NCBI GenBank assembly: GCA_948567375.1
Contig: OX419760.1
Location: forward strand, 35,960,001 to 36,024,000
Length of the DNA stretch: 64,000 nucleotides
Source of the DNA: Lunularia cruciata
Lineage: Eukaryota > Streptophyta > Marchantiopsida > Lunulariales > Lunulariaceae
Reading direction: 5' to 3'
This document shows, piece by piece, positions 12,773 through 24,440 of this stretch. The position numbers and the translations under genes are program-made. Position 1 is the first letter of the stretch. Each line of letters opens with the position of its first letter. The notes under the pieces are model-generated. The model was not told where the DNA came from. It searched no databases and saw nothing but the letters and a program-made list of their open reading frames with translations.

Positions 12773-13857
12773 TTCAAGTACTAACCTCCCTAAATCACAG
12801 GGTCACTTCGCACCAGCTCCCCCAATTTCTCCACGCAAGCAATCCGATCAATCAATCTGTACCACACCTGATACTTCTCCCGCTCCTTTCGCTCTTCCTC
12901 TTACGTTCGCCAGCAAACTGATTCCGTGATGTTCTTTAGACTCCACTAATGTAACCCACGGATCGAATTGCCCGATCCGTTGCTTCCTCAATACTACATC
13001 TCACTCCGCGCTACACAGCTCCTCTCGAGCTCGCTCACTTCCATCATCTCTTAGAACCGGAAACTCTTTTTGCATGTCTTTCTTTCAGACGATTAAGGGT
13101 GCACGAGCCTCCGCCCTATGAACGACAAACTGGCCCGGCCGTACTCGACCAGTCCAGGCCCGGCCTGGGGGCCCAACTGTAGTTATCCAGCACTACCGTA
13201 TTCATCAACCTACCGGCATTTTCCCGCACGTTTCTTTCTTCCTGTCACTCTGTCTGACAGTCGCTGTCTTGAGTGCAAGTGCGCAAGCGGTGAGCCAACT
13301 GTGGTTTCTGGCCTACTTTTCGCTAAACTGCTATGCATACCGGCATTTCACCGCACGTAGTATAGACCGCATGTGGTGCAATACACTGAGCAGACCCCAA
13401 AGATTAAGGTGGCAATCACTTTGTACCCCCGGTGTCTCCAACCGGCCGGCATTTTACCGCACGTAATTTAGACAAGACATTTTCCCACACCTTCCAGTCT
13501 TCACACTCCGACCGTCTCGGCTGGACGTTTGAAACCCGTAGATGAAACACATATCTTCGGCCGAATTCGTTCCCGCATCGCTCAACTCCCCGGCATATCG
13601 CCGCACGTGTTTTAAACCCATTTCTCAAGATTCCTCCTCTCGTCTATGGCAGTGTTGAGTGGAAGGTCCGAGCTGTCAACAAAACAAGCGAATTTTCGAC
13701 CGCATTTTGCGCCTCTGGTGGTGCATACTTTGCGGTGCGGTAAACGGGTTTCCCTGGCCGCGGAGACGCATGCAGTGTTTAGTGAAGAAAGGAAAGACAA
13801 TTAGAAAGGGTTTGTGGAAATTCTTGACACGAGGTCTAGGTGGAAGGCAATCTCCCG
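12773..13857. promoter_or_regulatory. Shared head-to-head promoter region of SEC5 and uS5m
   Basis: The start codons of SEC5 (minus) and uS5m (plus) face each other 1085 bp apart with no other gene between. The region is richer in GC and CpG than the flanking introns. It holds four copies of a 19-bp motif (listed separately) and must contain both 5' UTRs and both core promoters. I see no convincing TATA box for either gene, which would fit a CpG-rich housekeeping promoter; that last point is inference. Confidence 0.7.
13213..13608 (+). repeat. Four copies of a 19-bp motif, CCGGCATWTYVCCGCACGT
   Basis: Copies lie at 13213-13231, 13340-13358, 13446-13464 and 13590-13608, all in the same orientation, with start spacings of 127, 106 and 144 bp. 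The flanks CCGGCAT and CCGCACGT are identical in all four; only the four central bases vary. A partial reverse match, GTGCGGTAAA, occurs at 13735-13744. The shared block CCAACTGT upstream of the first two copies suggests an older, larger repeat unit. The CACGT end contains the ACGT core used by plant bZIP and bHLH factors, so a binding-site role is possible but not shown. Confidence 0.8.
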
Positions 13858-16172
13858 ATGGCGGGGAGGGCATGCTTGCAGGCGCTTCGCCGGGCTTTAG
13901 TAGCTCGTCAAAATATGGCGTGGCAGCCGATCGCTTTGAATGTCTTAAACGGGACGCGTGAACTGTCGTCTGGAACTGGATGCAATTGGAGGTTGAAGTC
14001 CCCTGGTGCGGACTCGGTTTTCTTCTCCAAAGGTGCTTGTCGATTTGTTGCGAGAATTTCGAGTGCGTGCATTAGGGTGGAGCTTGTCAAGTGAATGGCT
14101 TTATGTGGTGGTGATCCGTTTAGTTTCAATGGGTGCTTAAAGCAGAATGCCGTCAGTGGGAGTCGTTCGTTCTTGTGGATGGTTATTTCCTTGTTTTGTT
14201 GCAGCAGAATACGATACTGAAATTTGAGATGTCTAGACTTCAGAAATCGCTCAATGTTTAGTCTAGAAATTGTATGCAAAGTTTGATTCACCGGAAGACT
14301 GTACCTGGAAGCACCAGTGAAGAATGTTAGTGTCGACGTGATTTCGAAGCTCTGAGCTTGAAATGTTTCGTAGTTAACGGAGTGTGTACCAGATTGCAGA
14401 TCCCGTTGGATGTCAACAGGACAATTTCCAGACGAGCCACAAGTAGGCGCGCCGCAGGAAGTTGTTGAGTACGGTGGGGAAGAAACGGAGATAGATGACC
14501 ACGGAGAGGAATATCCGGAAGGATCAACACATATTGATCTTCAACTGGAAGGTGTTCCAAGGAGAAGGCAACGGTTTTTGCTTCAGAAAGCCCTGAAGAT
14601 CAAAAGCGAGAGAGAAGATGACGAAAGACCTAGAATGGCTCGAGTAAGGAGACAATCTCACTCCCTCTGCAGGAGTAGTTGAAACTATGGTGACTGCTTT
14701 GTGGATTTTAGGATCCAGGTGTAATAACAGACCAGTGTTGAAGACTGAAGAGAAATAACTCATTTGTCGTATGTTAATATGCAGGGCTTTGAAATGAAGG
14801 TCATCGATGTGAACCGGACTGTCAAAGTTACCAAGGTATACTTAGGAGGGGGAAGGTTAAACATTTTGCAGGAGGGTCACAAGTATTGTGGACTAGAATA
14901 GGTGAAATCGAGACAGCTCCTTCAGCTTGTTTTTCAACTTTACTTATGACGTAACGAACGATTTTTTAAGAAGTGGTGTCCCTATGCAGTGCAATTTATG
15001 TTACAGAAGTACCTGCTATTCATCACTTATTTTCAATTGGTTTTTTTGGTCTCCTTGCAAGACATTACCTAGAATTTCGGTACACGCATGCGATCTTAGA
15101 TAGTAAAGCATTCTTCACTTCTGACGGAGATTATCAAATCTGCAGGGAGGAAAAGTGCAGAGTTTCGCAGCCGTTGTGATTTGTGGAAACCACAATGGGG
15201 TGGTTGGATATGGCAAGGGCAAGTCTGCAGAAGTTGGGCCGGCCATTGATAAGGTTGGTGGGTTTTATCAATAAGAAGAGTAGTCTGCGTTTGTTATCAC
15301 GCCGATAAATTCAAGGCAGACTAAGTAGAAACATGATGAGAACTCTTGGTTGTAGAGAGAAACTAAAGAAGAGTAAGTTACTTCTGTGTCTCCTCTTTTG
15401 TAGGCCTCTCAAAAAGCACTTGATAATCTTCACTATTTCGAGAGATATCAAGGGCACACCATCTTCCACGAGCACGATTCAACTTTTGAGAAAACTAAGG
15501 TAAAGCATTCAAAGCATCTGTACTGTGACTTACTTAAGTACATACATGTCCTAGGCTTTTGTTATGACGTAATTTTAATTGAATCGGTGTCTGTCATGTA
15601 CGACGCAGGTGTACTTGTGGCCTGGTAGATCGGGTACCGGAATGAAAGCTAGTCACACGGTGGGAGGTATTTTGAGGTTAGCAGGGTACAAAAACGTCAA
15701 ATCGAAGGTGAGTTCTAATTCTTTGGTTTGAGCTTAATTCTCTGTAGTTACATCTTTCAAAGTTGTGTTGTTGGCACAGTGATGAGAAAATAGTGTCGCT
15801 TGTCTCGTTTTCGTGTAGCATTATTGATACAGATATACTTCAAAGAATAGTAGTTAATTGGGAAGTTCGGTATGCGCAGGTGATTGGCTCTCGACATCCA
15901 TTGAACACTGTCAAGGCTGTGTTCCAGACTTTGAGTGAGGTGAAAATCTGGACTTTTGGTGAAACTGATGTTCGATTGCTGCGATTTATGTTGCCGATTA
16001 GTGTGAGTGGTATGCAACAGTAAAAGTCTTGCAAATATTTCATGCTTCAACAATCGTGGTCAAATATCATCATTTACAAAACCCTTACTTATGTTTGCAA
16101 CAGATCGAGTCGCCTGAAGAGGTTGCTGAGCGTCGAGGCCGGGTTGTTGTGGAGTCTCATTTACTTGTTTAA
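13858..16172 (+). CDS. uS5m: Mitochondrial small-subunit ribosomal protein uS5 (8 exons)
   Basis: Nuclear gene for protein S5 of the mitochondrial ribosome, which helps shape the decoding site and mRNA entry. Exons: 13858-14090, 14400-14643, 14785-14835, 15146-15253, 15404-15499, 15609-15707, 15880-15939, 16104-16172. Phases join and encode about 319 aa. The first ATG opens a frame rich in Arg and Ala with almost no acidic residues (MAGRACLQALRRALVARQ), typical of a matrix-targeting presequence. Exon 2 is an acidic linker. Exons 3-8 give the S5 fold: VNRTVKVTK, VVICGNHNGVVGYGKGK (S5 N-terminal, RNA-binding), then VYLWPGRSGTGMKASHTVGG and KVIGSRHPLNTVKAVF (S5 C-terminal). NLHYFERYQGHTI and the VYLWP block match the mitochondrial rather than the plastid type. 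The exon 1 to exon 2 junction is the least certain. It shares its promoter region with SEC5. Confidence 0.9.
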
Positions 16173-18263
16173 GCGTTTTTGCTCAATCCTGTAATATCAT
16201 TCAGTTGAGATTTATCTATCTCACCAGCAACCTTGGTGCGGACACTTGAGAGCTTCTTATGGATTGACAGGCTTCCCCGTCCCTCAACTCATTAAGCTGA
16301 TCCAGACATATGTATGATACTCTCCGAAAGCTAATCACTTAAATTAACGTGACACCTTTGAGCAGTTTTACCTTAGAGAAACTAGCCCCTGCCTGTCACG
16401 AAGCTTTGAAAGGTGCTCAGGTAGGCTCCTAGTTAGGCGAAACCTTCTGGCTCGAAAATCAATCGACTGGCTTGGAAAATTCCGAAGGACTCTGAGGGAG
16501 TGCCGGTTGGTAGTCTTACACACGCGGAAGGAGGATTTTCAAGGCATCTGGACAAGATATGGCTTATTTCTAAGTAAAGTTCCCAAGTTAGCTTTGCCAG
16601 AGGCAATCAGTTCAATCGACGTTCGAGTCCTTGGACTCCTTAGGGTTTAGGGTCCAGTGCGGCTATCTCTGTTTCATCACCCTGAAGTGAATGCGACCGA
16701 GATGTCCTTTCGAAGTGAAGAGAGATTAGGAGACAAGTTTCGGCAGGAATTGAATATTTTGTCATGAGCACACAAATTTTTCAGCAGTGGTTGGGCCGGA
16801 GCCAACACATGTCCCAAGCCAGTGCCACCTCTTTGCAACGTGGCTTCTGTTCATGAAATAAAACACTTCGAAATGTGGTATGCAGTTCATGATCCTCCTG
16901 ACTAAAGGGGTTCATGGTTGGTTTTGCGTTTGCCTGAGAAACTTGGGCGGCTTGGAGTTCATGATAGTTCCGAGCTTTTGAATTTACCGGTTGTAGGTAG
17001 TTGACATCCCGGACCCAGTTACCTCGAGGGTAACAAGTTTCTGTCTTCTATAGGTAGGATGATGACGCTTACGTAAATGTGAATCACACTTTGATTTGTG
17101 TGTGTTGATTTAGTTTAGGGTGTATTGTATGTGTATTGTATTTATTCATAGTTCTGATCTCGTGACTTGTACGTAGACGTAATTTCTCAAGTAGTCTCCC
17201 GTGATGTAGAGCAATTGAGACCCTAAACCCTCTTGCGTCCGGTATCTAAAGAATAAACCTTGGTTATGCATCCAAGCTGATAGATTTGAAGTCTAGCCTT
17301 CAAAATGCAATGGTTGGTCAATATTCATTTGAATAATGTGCCCTGCTACTTCATTTCGGAATATCCTCATCGAATATATTCCTTATGGTAAGCAAGTCTC
17401 GAGGTGAATAGATAGTCGTCGACCAAGGACAGAATAGGAATAGCATCAACAATATTGATCCTATGCCCTTTCCAGACAAGGTCTCGAGCTACAGGCAGTT
17501 AATGATTCGCTCTACAATAAGACAGTGAACATGTTTCTCGACACTAAACATAAGGCCGTAATGTATGAGCATTGGAAACTCAAACGAGGTATACACGCTC
17601 AACTTAAAAGTTGTATAACTCACGCCCTGACAAATTCAATGGCAGGAAATAATGTTCATCTAGCCAAGATCTGCCGCAATGAAGTGATGGACAATTGACT
17701 TTGTTTCTCTCAACAAGCATTCTAGAATGCTGTATTATTAAATTGAACGGCCGTATGTTTCGGGCTAAAAGTTGGTACCCTCCATTCTAACCAATACGCG
17801 GCATTAGCCCAGGTTGGATAAGAATACGAGAAGTAATACCCTATTCTGCTAGAGACCTCAGCCCAGACAAAACTACAGAAGAGACATGTGGGATGACTCT
17901 ACCGATTAATTATAAACAAAACAGACCAAACAACAAGATTACACGAGCTAAGACATACCGTAACAGTTACTCCTTCCTCAGGACCTTTGTAACCTTTGTA
18001 AGCCGAAGATATCAGCCAGGCTTTCCAGGCTTAGATATATGCCCCCTTCAAGCTTTGTATTTGAAAGCTCTGATGTGTGACACACTTCAGTGCCATGGCA
18101 ATTTTTCGCCAGTCTCTGAAAAAATCTATTTTCATCTTTACACTTTGAACGGCGTTTGCTGTCCTATTCCTGGTATGAAAAACTGGTGCATAGATTCTTA
18201 AGGGGACAAGACACCTATGCGACAGGCTACTTCTTCTGCTGCCAGACCGCATTGCTCCTTCCC
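16173..18263. other. Intergenic between uS5m and COX6B (tail to tail)
   Basis: About 2.1 kb between two stop codons. Both genes end here, so it contains two 3' UTRs. A plus-strand AATAAA occurs at 16857-16862, rather far from the uS5m stop. Short open frames on both strands show no recognisable protein. No tRNA, transposon or repeat is apparent. Confidence 0.6.
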
Positions 18264-20463
18264 CTAGTAGCGTCCAGCAAAGGTTCCAGCTTCTCTTTGC
18301 TCGTTCCACTTTTCTACCTGCAAAGAATAAAAACACCCAACAGAAACATCAATCTTCCCTCCTTCAGATGACAAAATGGTCACAAGATGCCCATCAAGCA
18401 CAACATGCAGGCTTCCACATTATTTAACCATGCCCAATTACAACATGGAACAAACTGCTGCTTGCAACCATGCATGCACATGCTGGAATCGATATGATTG
18501 ATTATACACCGCTCACCCATTCGCCGGGGCAGAGCGATCGGTAATATTTGGCGTACTTTGTGCACTCACTAGCGTCTTCCCCCTTCTCAGCGATACACCT
18601 GAGTAATCAGACAGATTGATGTATTTGGTAAGACATAAAATGAGTGGGCTTGCTCCAAGATCTAGCTTGAAACTCCTGCATATAAATAAACCGATGAAGA
18701 TTAAAGAGCTTCCTCACTTGTGATATTCATTGTAGCGAGTGTAGCAGTGCTTTGCTTGGTTGGTGGTGGGGAAACGATAGTCCATTGGTGCAGTCTTTAC
18801 ATCGTCCACCTAATTCAACAATGAGGGTGGTCATTTTTAGTCACGATGGACATTATGGTGTGGGCTAGCATAGTATGATCCCCTAATCAACTTAACTGAT
18901 GCCGGTCCTTCACTTTAGAAGCAAGCGTGGGTCAGACTCTCAATCTCCGTTTGACGAATCACACAATCAGGACTCTAGGTGCGCCTGCCTAAGCATTTGT
19001 TTAGATAGTCAACCAATGAAGGAGTCTTGCAAAATGAAAAAGGTTGGCTCGGGTTAGTACCGTGACTTTCAAGGCCGGCTCTTCTTCTTCTTCTTCCTCT
19101 TCCTTCTTTGCGTCCGTTTCTTCCTCTCCTTCAACCTCCTCCACTAATTCCTTCTGCTCCGTTTCTTCGGGCTCGGTGTCCTGGGGTAAAACCAGAATAA
19201 GTTTCAATTGAACGTAAACGATTGCAAAACACGGGGTACAAGATTCATGTGATCTCCTGCAAAATACTGTTGATTAGAGAAGCAGTAGGTGGCGACCATA
19301 TATATCCATAAGTTCTTAAAGCATACTATTATATTGAGACTTTCACTAATAAACTTGGGATGATGCCCACCCATCTCCACATATCCAAGTATTGACTTCC
19401 CCGAATCGCCATCTCCAGGTGGTGGAGAAGTAGGACCTTCAACTGGCGTTTATGACAAACACTAAGCCTGGCGAGGTTGGTAAGGATGGTCAAAACTAAA
19501 CTCTGCTTTCAATCCCCATCCGTAGGAAAGGCGTGTTTTCTGTGCTACGTCCAGGTTGTCTAAGCGCCATACTGACCGCAAGAGCCATGCAATAAAGGCG
19601 GTTACTCTCAAAGCAACCCTTCTATCCCTGGCTCACCCTTCCCTTCGTCACAAGGTCTGGTTCTTTGAAGCTTTCCCATTAACAAATAGCTTAACCAAGA
19701 GACATTCAAACTTCCAGTAACTCACCAGCCCTCCTCTTTGCCCATAATCTAGCCACAAATCCAAAGAGGCACGTGTCTGCTTCTTTTCAGCCAATCAACG
19801 CACACACCTATTCGGATTCCGAGCTCTATCATTCTCACCACGAAATCATAGCCAGACACAACTTCCAGATTGACTTTGCCTAGCCTACCAGCATGCCTGA
19901 GTTTTTCATAGCAAGAGAACCATGAATCCTTCGCTTCATCCACAATTGCGTAGACTTCATTTTAAAAATTCTATTGTTTCGCATTTCCTATCAGATTATG
20001 AAAGCACAAATTCCGCAAAGATTAGATGTCAAGATGATTCTTTAATCCCACTGTAGTTTGACACTGAATTTTAGGACATTTATCGTTCTCACCCATTCCG
20101 GAAAATCCTAGCTCCAACAACACTGCAATACCGCAACCATACTACTGCACATTGAATCAACGATGGAGGATCTCCAATCTAAATCCAGCTGTACTTCAAA
20201 TCCAATCCTTGCCCTAACATTCCAAACGCAACCCTAAGATTCCAATTCGTCCAAGTTCAATTCCCACTACCACAACCCTTTCCCAACAACAATCGCGTTC
20301 ACCAAGAAATTCCAAACCACACAATTCCTTAATCCTACCCTCAGCTTCCAGATGTCTTGACCTCCCACCACCAATCCCATCACAAACATACCTGTTCAAT
20401 TGTGGTGTCCGGTTCCTCGTACACAGTGGCGGCGCTCTCAGCCAACACGACGTTGTTTCCCAT
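18264..20463 (-). CDS. COX6B: Cytochrome c oxidase subunit 6b (5 exons)
   Basis: Small subunit of respiratory complex IV that sits on the intermembrane-space side. Exons on the minus strand: 20463-20392, 19180-19061, 18809-18718, 18598-18517, 18317-18264. They join in frame to 139 aa. Residues 1-64 form an acidic extension with an almost pure Glu run near residues 51-58, as in the long plant COX6B isoforms. The conserved core starts at DYRFPTTNQAKHCYTRYNEY and carries both metal-independent disulfide motifs: CX9C (HCYTRYNEYHKC) and CX10C (ECTKYAKYYRSLC). CPGEWVEKWNEQRE follows. The last residues read AGTFAGRY where the family usually ends GTFPGPL, a small oddity. Intron 1 is about 1.2 kb. Confidence 0.95.
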
Positions 20464-21796
20464 CTTTGATCGCGTCTGCTCCGACCCAAAACTACTCTGC
20501 GAAGAGAAACGAAACGCAACAAATCGAACCGGAACGCAACGCAACGAAAAGTGAATCCTTTTGCCGAAGGGGTCTGAGAAGCTCCCAACGATACCTCTTT
20601 GTCGTCTCGACTATTTGGGCCCCTCTTTTTGAAGCTCTTCCTCAAGAGTTTCTACCATTCACAGTCGTCTACTATGTACAGTACTGTCTCGTATGGCCCC
20701 TTTGCGGTAACTACGCACCTTTACCGCATCTTTGGTCACCACGACTGGACTGTTACACGAGTAAGTTCGTCACGTCTCATGGTCCTTCCGAGACCGACGT
20801 ACAGCCGGTGGTTTTCCTTATTCCTCTCGGATTCCGACCGCTACTCTCGGTAGGAACCGGGTGGGTCCTGCTCCCCAGTAGAACTGTCGTAGCTGTAATT
20901 CTAGGTTGTTTAAAACTTGCGGTAGGCGTGTCTTTTTATTTTGTACTTGGTATATAGAATTTTTGTAGGCGCATTTTTGGAGCGATTTCTAGTAATCAGG
21001 CACTTAATGACTGAGTTAAATGGCTAAGTCTATTCATCGGATACTTATCTAAAATAGTTGGATAACTCTTAGATGCAATTGCAGTTTCTTGGTAATTATT
21101 TTCCTACCAATTCAACAAATAATACTACTTTACATGGTCATGTCCCTCTTCTATAAAGGTTTAAATTTCGTATTATTAATTAGCTTTTGGAAAAATGTGA
21201 TACGTGGCAAAGACAATCTTTTATTCTGCACCGGAGAGTCTTTCTTGTAATAGAGGTTTATGTTTTTCCGCTTTATTCAAGCTCCCTCTTCTTACATTTG
21301 AATTGAAGAATAATAGCACTGATATTCTGAATGTTTTTACATTGCTTGTGCTAGTGGGAAAACCACATCCCCATAAAAAAATAAAATTTATGGCCTTAGG
21401 AGTTAATCTCGAAGGGGAAATATATGTATAGATTAACTTGGTGTCTTTGAATGCCAATCAGAAATTTAAAAAATTAGAAATAAGTGAATTTGCAGTAAAA
21501 CAGAAAACAGCAGCTTAAAATGTAGTTCTTCAAAGGCTTTTTAGATTCTTAAGATTGATGTTAATTTTAAATTTTTTTCTTTTGTAATTTTTTAATCTCC
21601 TGTTGCTTTTAAGAGTAAGGTTAGGTAATTTCTTTTAGAGCCAGATTTTAGACATGAATCAAAATACCTCATCACTTAAGCCGTATATGTTATTTCTTTT
21701 CTTTATCCATAGCACAAAAAAATATAGGCATTTTATCCTAAAGGTAGAATTTAGACATAAATCGAAGGAGCACATCTCTTAAGACAGTATCGCATA

Positions 21797-21888
21797 TAAC
21801 CGCTGGTCAATACGTGCCAGTACATCTGTTGATTGTAGAATAGAGTATGCTATGGATAACCACTGGGCAACAGGTGCCAATAGATCTA
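21797..21888. repeat. Short diverged direct repeat
   Basis: Two related blocks of roughly 33 bp, at about 21797-21829 and 21856-21888, share the pattern ATAACC.CTGG.CAA followed by GTGCCA and ATCT. Function unknown. Confidence 0.5.
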
Positions 21889-22154
21889 GGATCAGTTGAA
21901 AGTAAAATACTACCAAGAGAATTTTTTACATAATTTGCGATATAGTAGATTATCTTTATATCAATCTATCAAAAACTTCTTTATTATTTTAATAAAAATT
22001 TTAATGTTTTTTTCCGATAGTGACCTTGGAGATAACAAAACTTCAGTAAACTCCGTTAGAACTAGTTCAGAGTTAACTGACCTCACCAAAAATCTCGGAA
22101 CATCAACGAGAGCAACGGAACATCTTGCTGAAGCTATTTAGAGTCGGTTGATAT

Positions 22155-22224
22155 CTCTATCGAGGCTCGTTGATGATCAAATATCAAAAATAAGATATTT
22201 AAGCATCAACGAAACTCGATAGAG
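22155..22224. repeat. 70-nt imperfect hairpin
   Basis: Arms 22155-22175 and 22204-22224 are 21 bases each and reverse-complementary except for about two positions. The loop contains a second, nested complement (AAATATC with GATATTT). The whole would fold as a long stem. It could be the centre of a small inverted-repeat transposon or a small-RNA precursor; nothing else here supports either. Confidence 0.6.
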
Positions 22225-22679
22225 TATATTGTTCCATTTGAGTTCAATTTGGTGAGGTTAACATTCTTTTATAAACAAAAAGATTTACTAGAACCATTTT
22301 ACGGCAATCCAAATAAAGTTTATCACAACTTGACCGTGCTTGGCACTAAGGCTGTTTAGCATTTGATGTAGACTAGGGTATGCATCGTGCATGGGTATAA
22401 AAGCTTTCAATATTTCAGGATATGGGTATAATATAGAAATATATTCTACACTCATTAAGCATCGATCTTGGAGAAGGGCTGACTTTCATAGAAGTTTGAA
22501 GTCTAGTTCATTGTTTAAATTTCTCTAATTGTTTTGTGCTTATCTCCTTGCCTTTACTTCTACGGCTTCACAATATTGATACAAAAGGACACTCTATTTC
22601 AAAACCCATTGTGTCTTTCAAGTATGCAGATTCCCTCTCAGAATGAGAAATTCAAACACAATTTCAACACACTGATGGA

Positions 22680-23020
22680 TGGACTTAGCTCCATGTGGAG
22701 GATGCATATTAGGGAGAAGGAAAAAATCAGGTAAGTTTAAACTCCCCATTTCTTAGATGAATGCACTTCCAACAACACATGAACATTCAGATATGAACTC
22801 ATGCACCATCCAAATTGGATGACTTCAAATGTTAAATATTGTACATGTTGACGGAGCTCCATGTGGAGGACGGATATTCGAGAGAATTGAAAGATCAAGT
22901 AAGTTTAAAATTTTCCTCCTCACTTAGATGAATGCTCCTCCAACAACATATGAACATTTAAATATGAATCCTGCACCATCCATGGATGACCTCAAATGTT
23001 AAATATTATATATGTTGAGT
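22680..23020. repeat. Tandem duplication of about 172 bp
   Basis: Two adjacent copies begin at about 22680 and 22853 with AGCTCCATGTGGAGGA and run in parallel through TTAGATGAATGC, CCAACAACA, ATGAACATT and CAAATGTTAAATATT. They differ by substitutions and small indels. No coding capacity. Confidence 0.75.
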
Positions 23021-23439
23021 GTTAAGAGTGAGGAGAGTTCCTATTCGGTCCATATTGTGTATCATAGAGTAAGTGGAGTTGGTAGGCATCCCAATCTACC
23101 ACAATGATATGGATGTATATCTAGTGTTGCTAAGTTCAAAACTTTTCCATAATTAGAGAAATACATTAGTCCATACAAAGAAAGACCCCAACTTTAGTAG
23201 AAATGCACTTTATCCTTGTAAATTGTAGATGGCTACTTTGATATCTTCCATATCTAGATGGTTGCTTCAATGAAGGCTTCTCATTGGTTGACGCTCAAGC
23301 TCAAACCTGGTAATCAATGAAGTACAAAGATGAAGAGAAATCTTCTTAGTTTAAAAGCTCAAAGAGCCAAAAGAAGGAGAAAATCACAACCAATGCCATT
23401 ATACCTCATGTTATATAGTTATATATAGAATAGACAACA

Positions 23440-24440
23440 TCTTAAGATATCTGCAAACTATGGAAACTATCTTTGAATAGCACTACTTGTATGTTGATAA
23501 TGAAATAGATAATCAAAGGAATAGAAAACAAACCCATCATACTAGGATTTGCCTTTTACCTCAAATGTGCACTATTTTGAAATTGCATTGTAGGCTACAA
23601 AGAAAATAGTTTAAATGCTTAGAAGCTCCATTGGGATTGTTTGAGAACATATATACTCCATGTGTACATTTCTATTAGGTGTATTAGAGCTCAAGTACAT
23701 TAGTTCTTCCATAACATATGACAATCAATTCAATTCTATACAAGCTCTCCTTTGATTCTACTAGCTAACTTACATAACTTAACAAACAAACAAACTTATC
23801 CAGATTTTTGTTGAGTTCAACAATACAAACCTTCACCAATGTATTCAATATTAAACTCCTCCCCTAGAATAAGCTCCACAGACTCTGCACCCCATCCATA
23901 ATTTAGTGTCTAGATAAATAAATCTCCCAATCATTAAATGCTCTTAGATCTTTTATAATTAAAAATCCCATGATCATTTTTTTTGCCTTCAAAGCAATCA
24001 CACAAATTGCTTTGAAAATTGTAAATATTGCACATAACATGCAATCTACTACTTTTTACCATCAATCACAACTATAACTTGCAAATTAATGAACCTATCT
24101 TCAACAACCCTTTGAAGAACCACACAATCCATAAACATTATAAGAATTTGCAAGATCAATACTCAAAACAACATGATGGTACAATTTCAATAATCTACAA
24201 TAGTAGCACACTATGGTTTCAACAACCACAAATATAACCTACCCATTCATGCACCTATCTTTAATGACCAATTGGAGAATTACATAACCCATATGAAATA
24301 TAAGAACATGCAAGGTCAATCCTCAAATATCTTAAGAAATCATTAGACTACACCAACAATATTTGAATAACATTACATGTTAGTTGATAATAAAATAGAT
24401 AATCAAAAGGAATAGCAAAAAATCCATTGGATTAGGATTT
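23440..24440. repeat. Diverged duplications in AT-rich DNA
   Basis: A block around 23,470-23,560 (TTGATAATGAAATAGATAAT, GGAATAG, ATACTAGGATTT) recurs at about 24,370-24,450 (TTGATAATAAAATAGATAAT). Inside this span a second pair, about 24,045-24,180 and 24,215-24,340, shares CACCTATCTT or AACCTATCTT and ATAAGAA..TGCAAG.TCAAT. They look like old nested duplications. Confidence 0.5.

Noticed and set aside
13840-13857. Upstream start for uS5m six codons before the chosen ATG
   Set aside because: The codon at 13840 is GTG, not ATG; the ATG at 13858 starts a better mitochondrial presequence.
20400-20957. 185-codon open frame on the plus strand
   Set aside because: It overlaps COX6B exon 1 in antisense, resembles no known protein and has no conserved motif; GC-richer DNA makes long chance frames likely.
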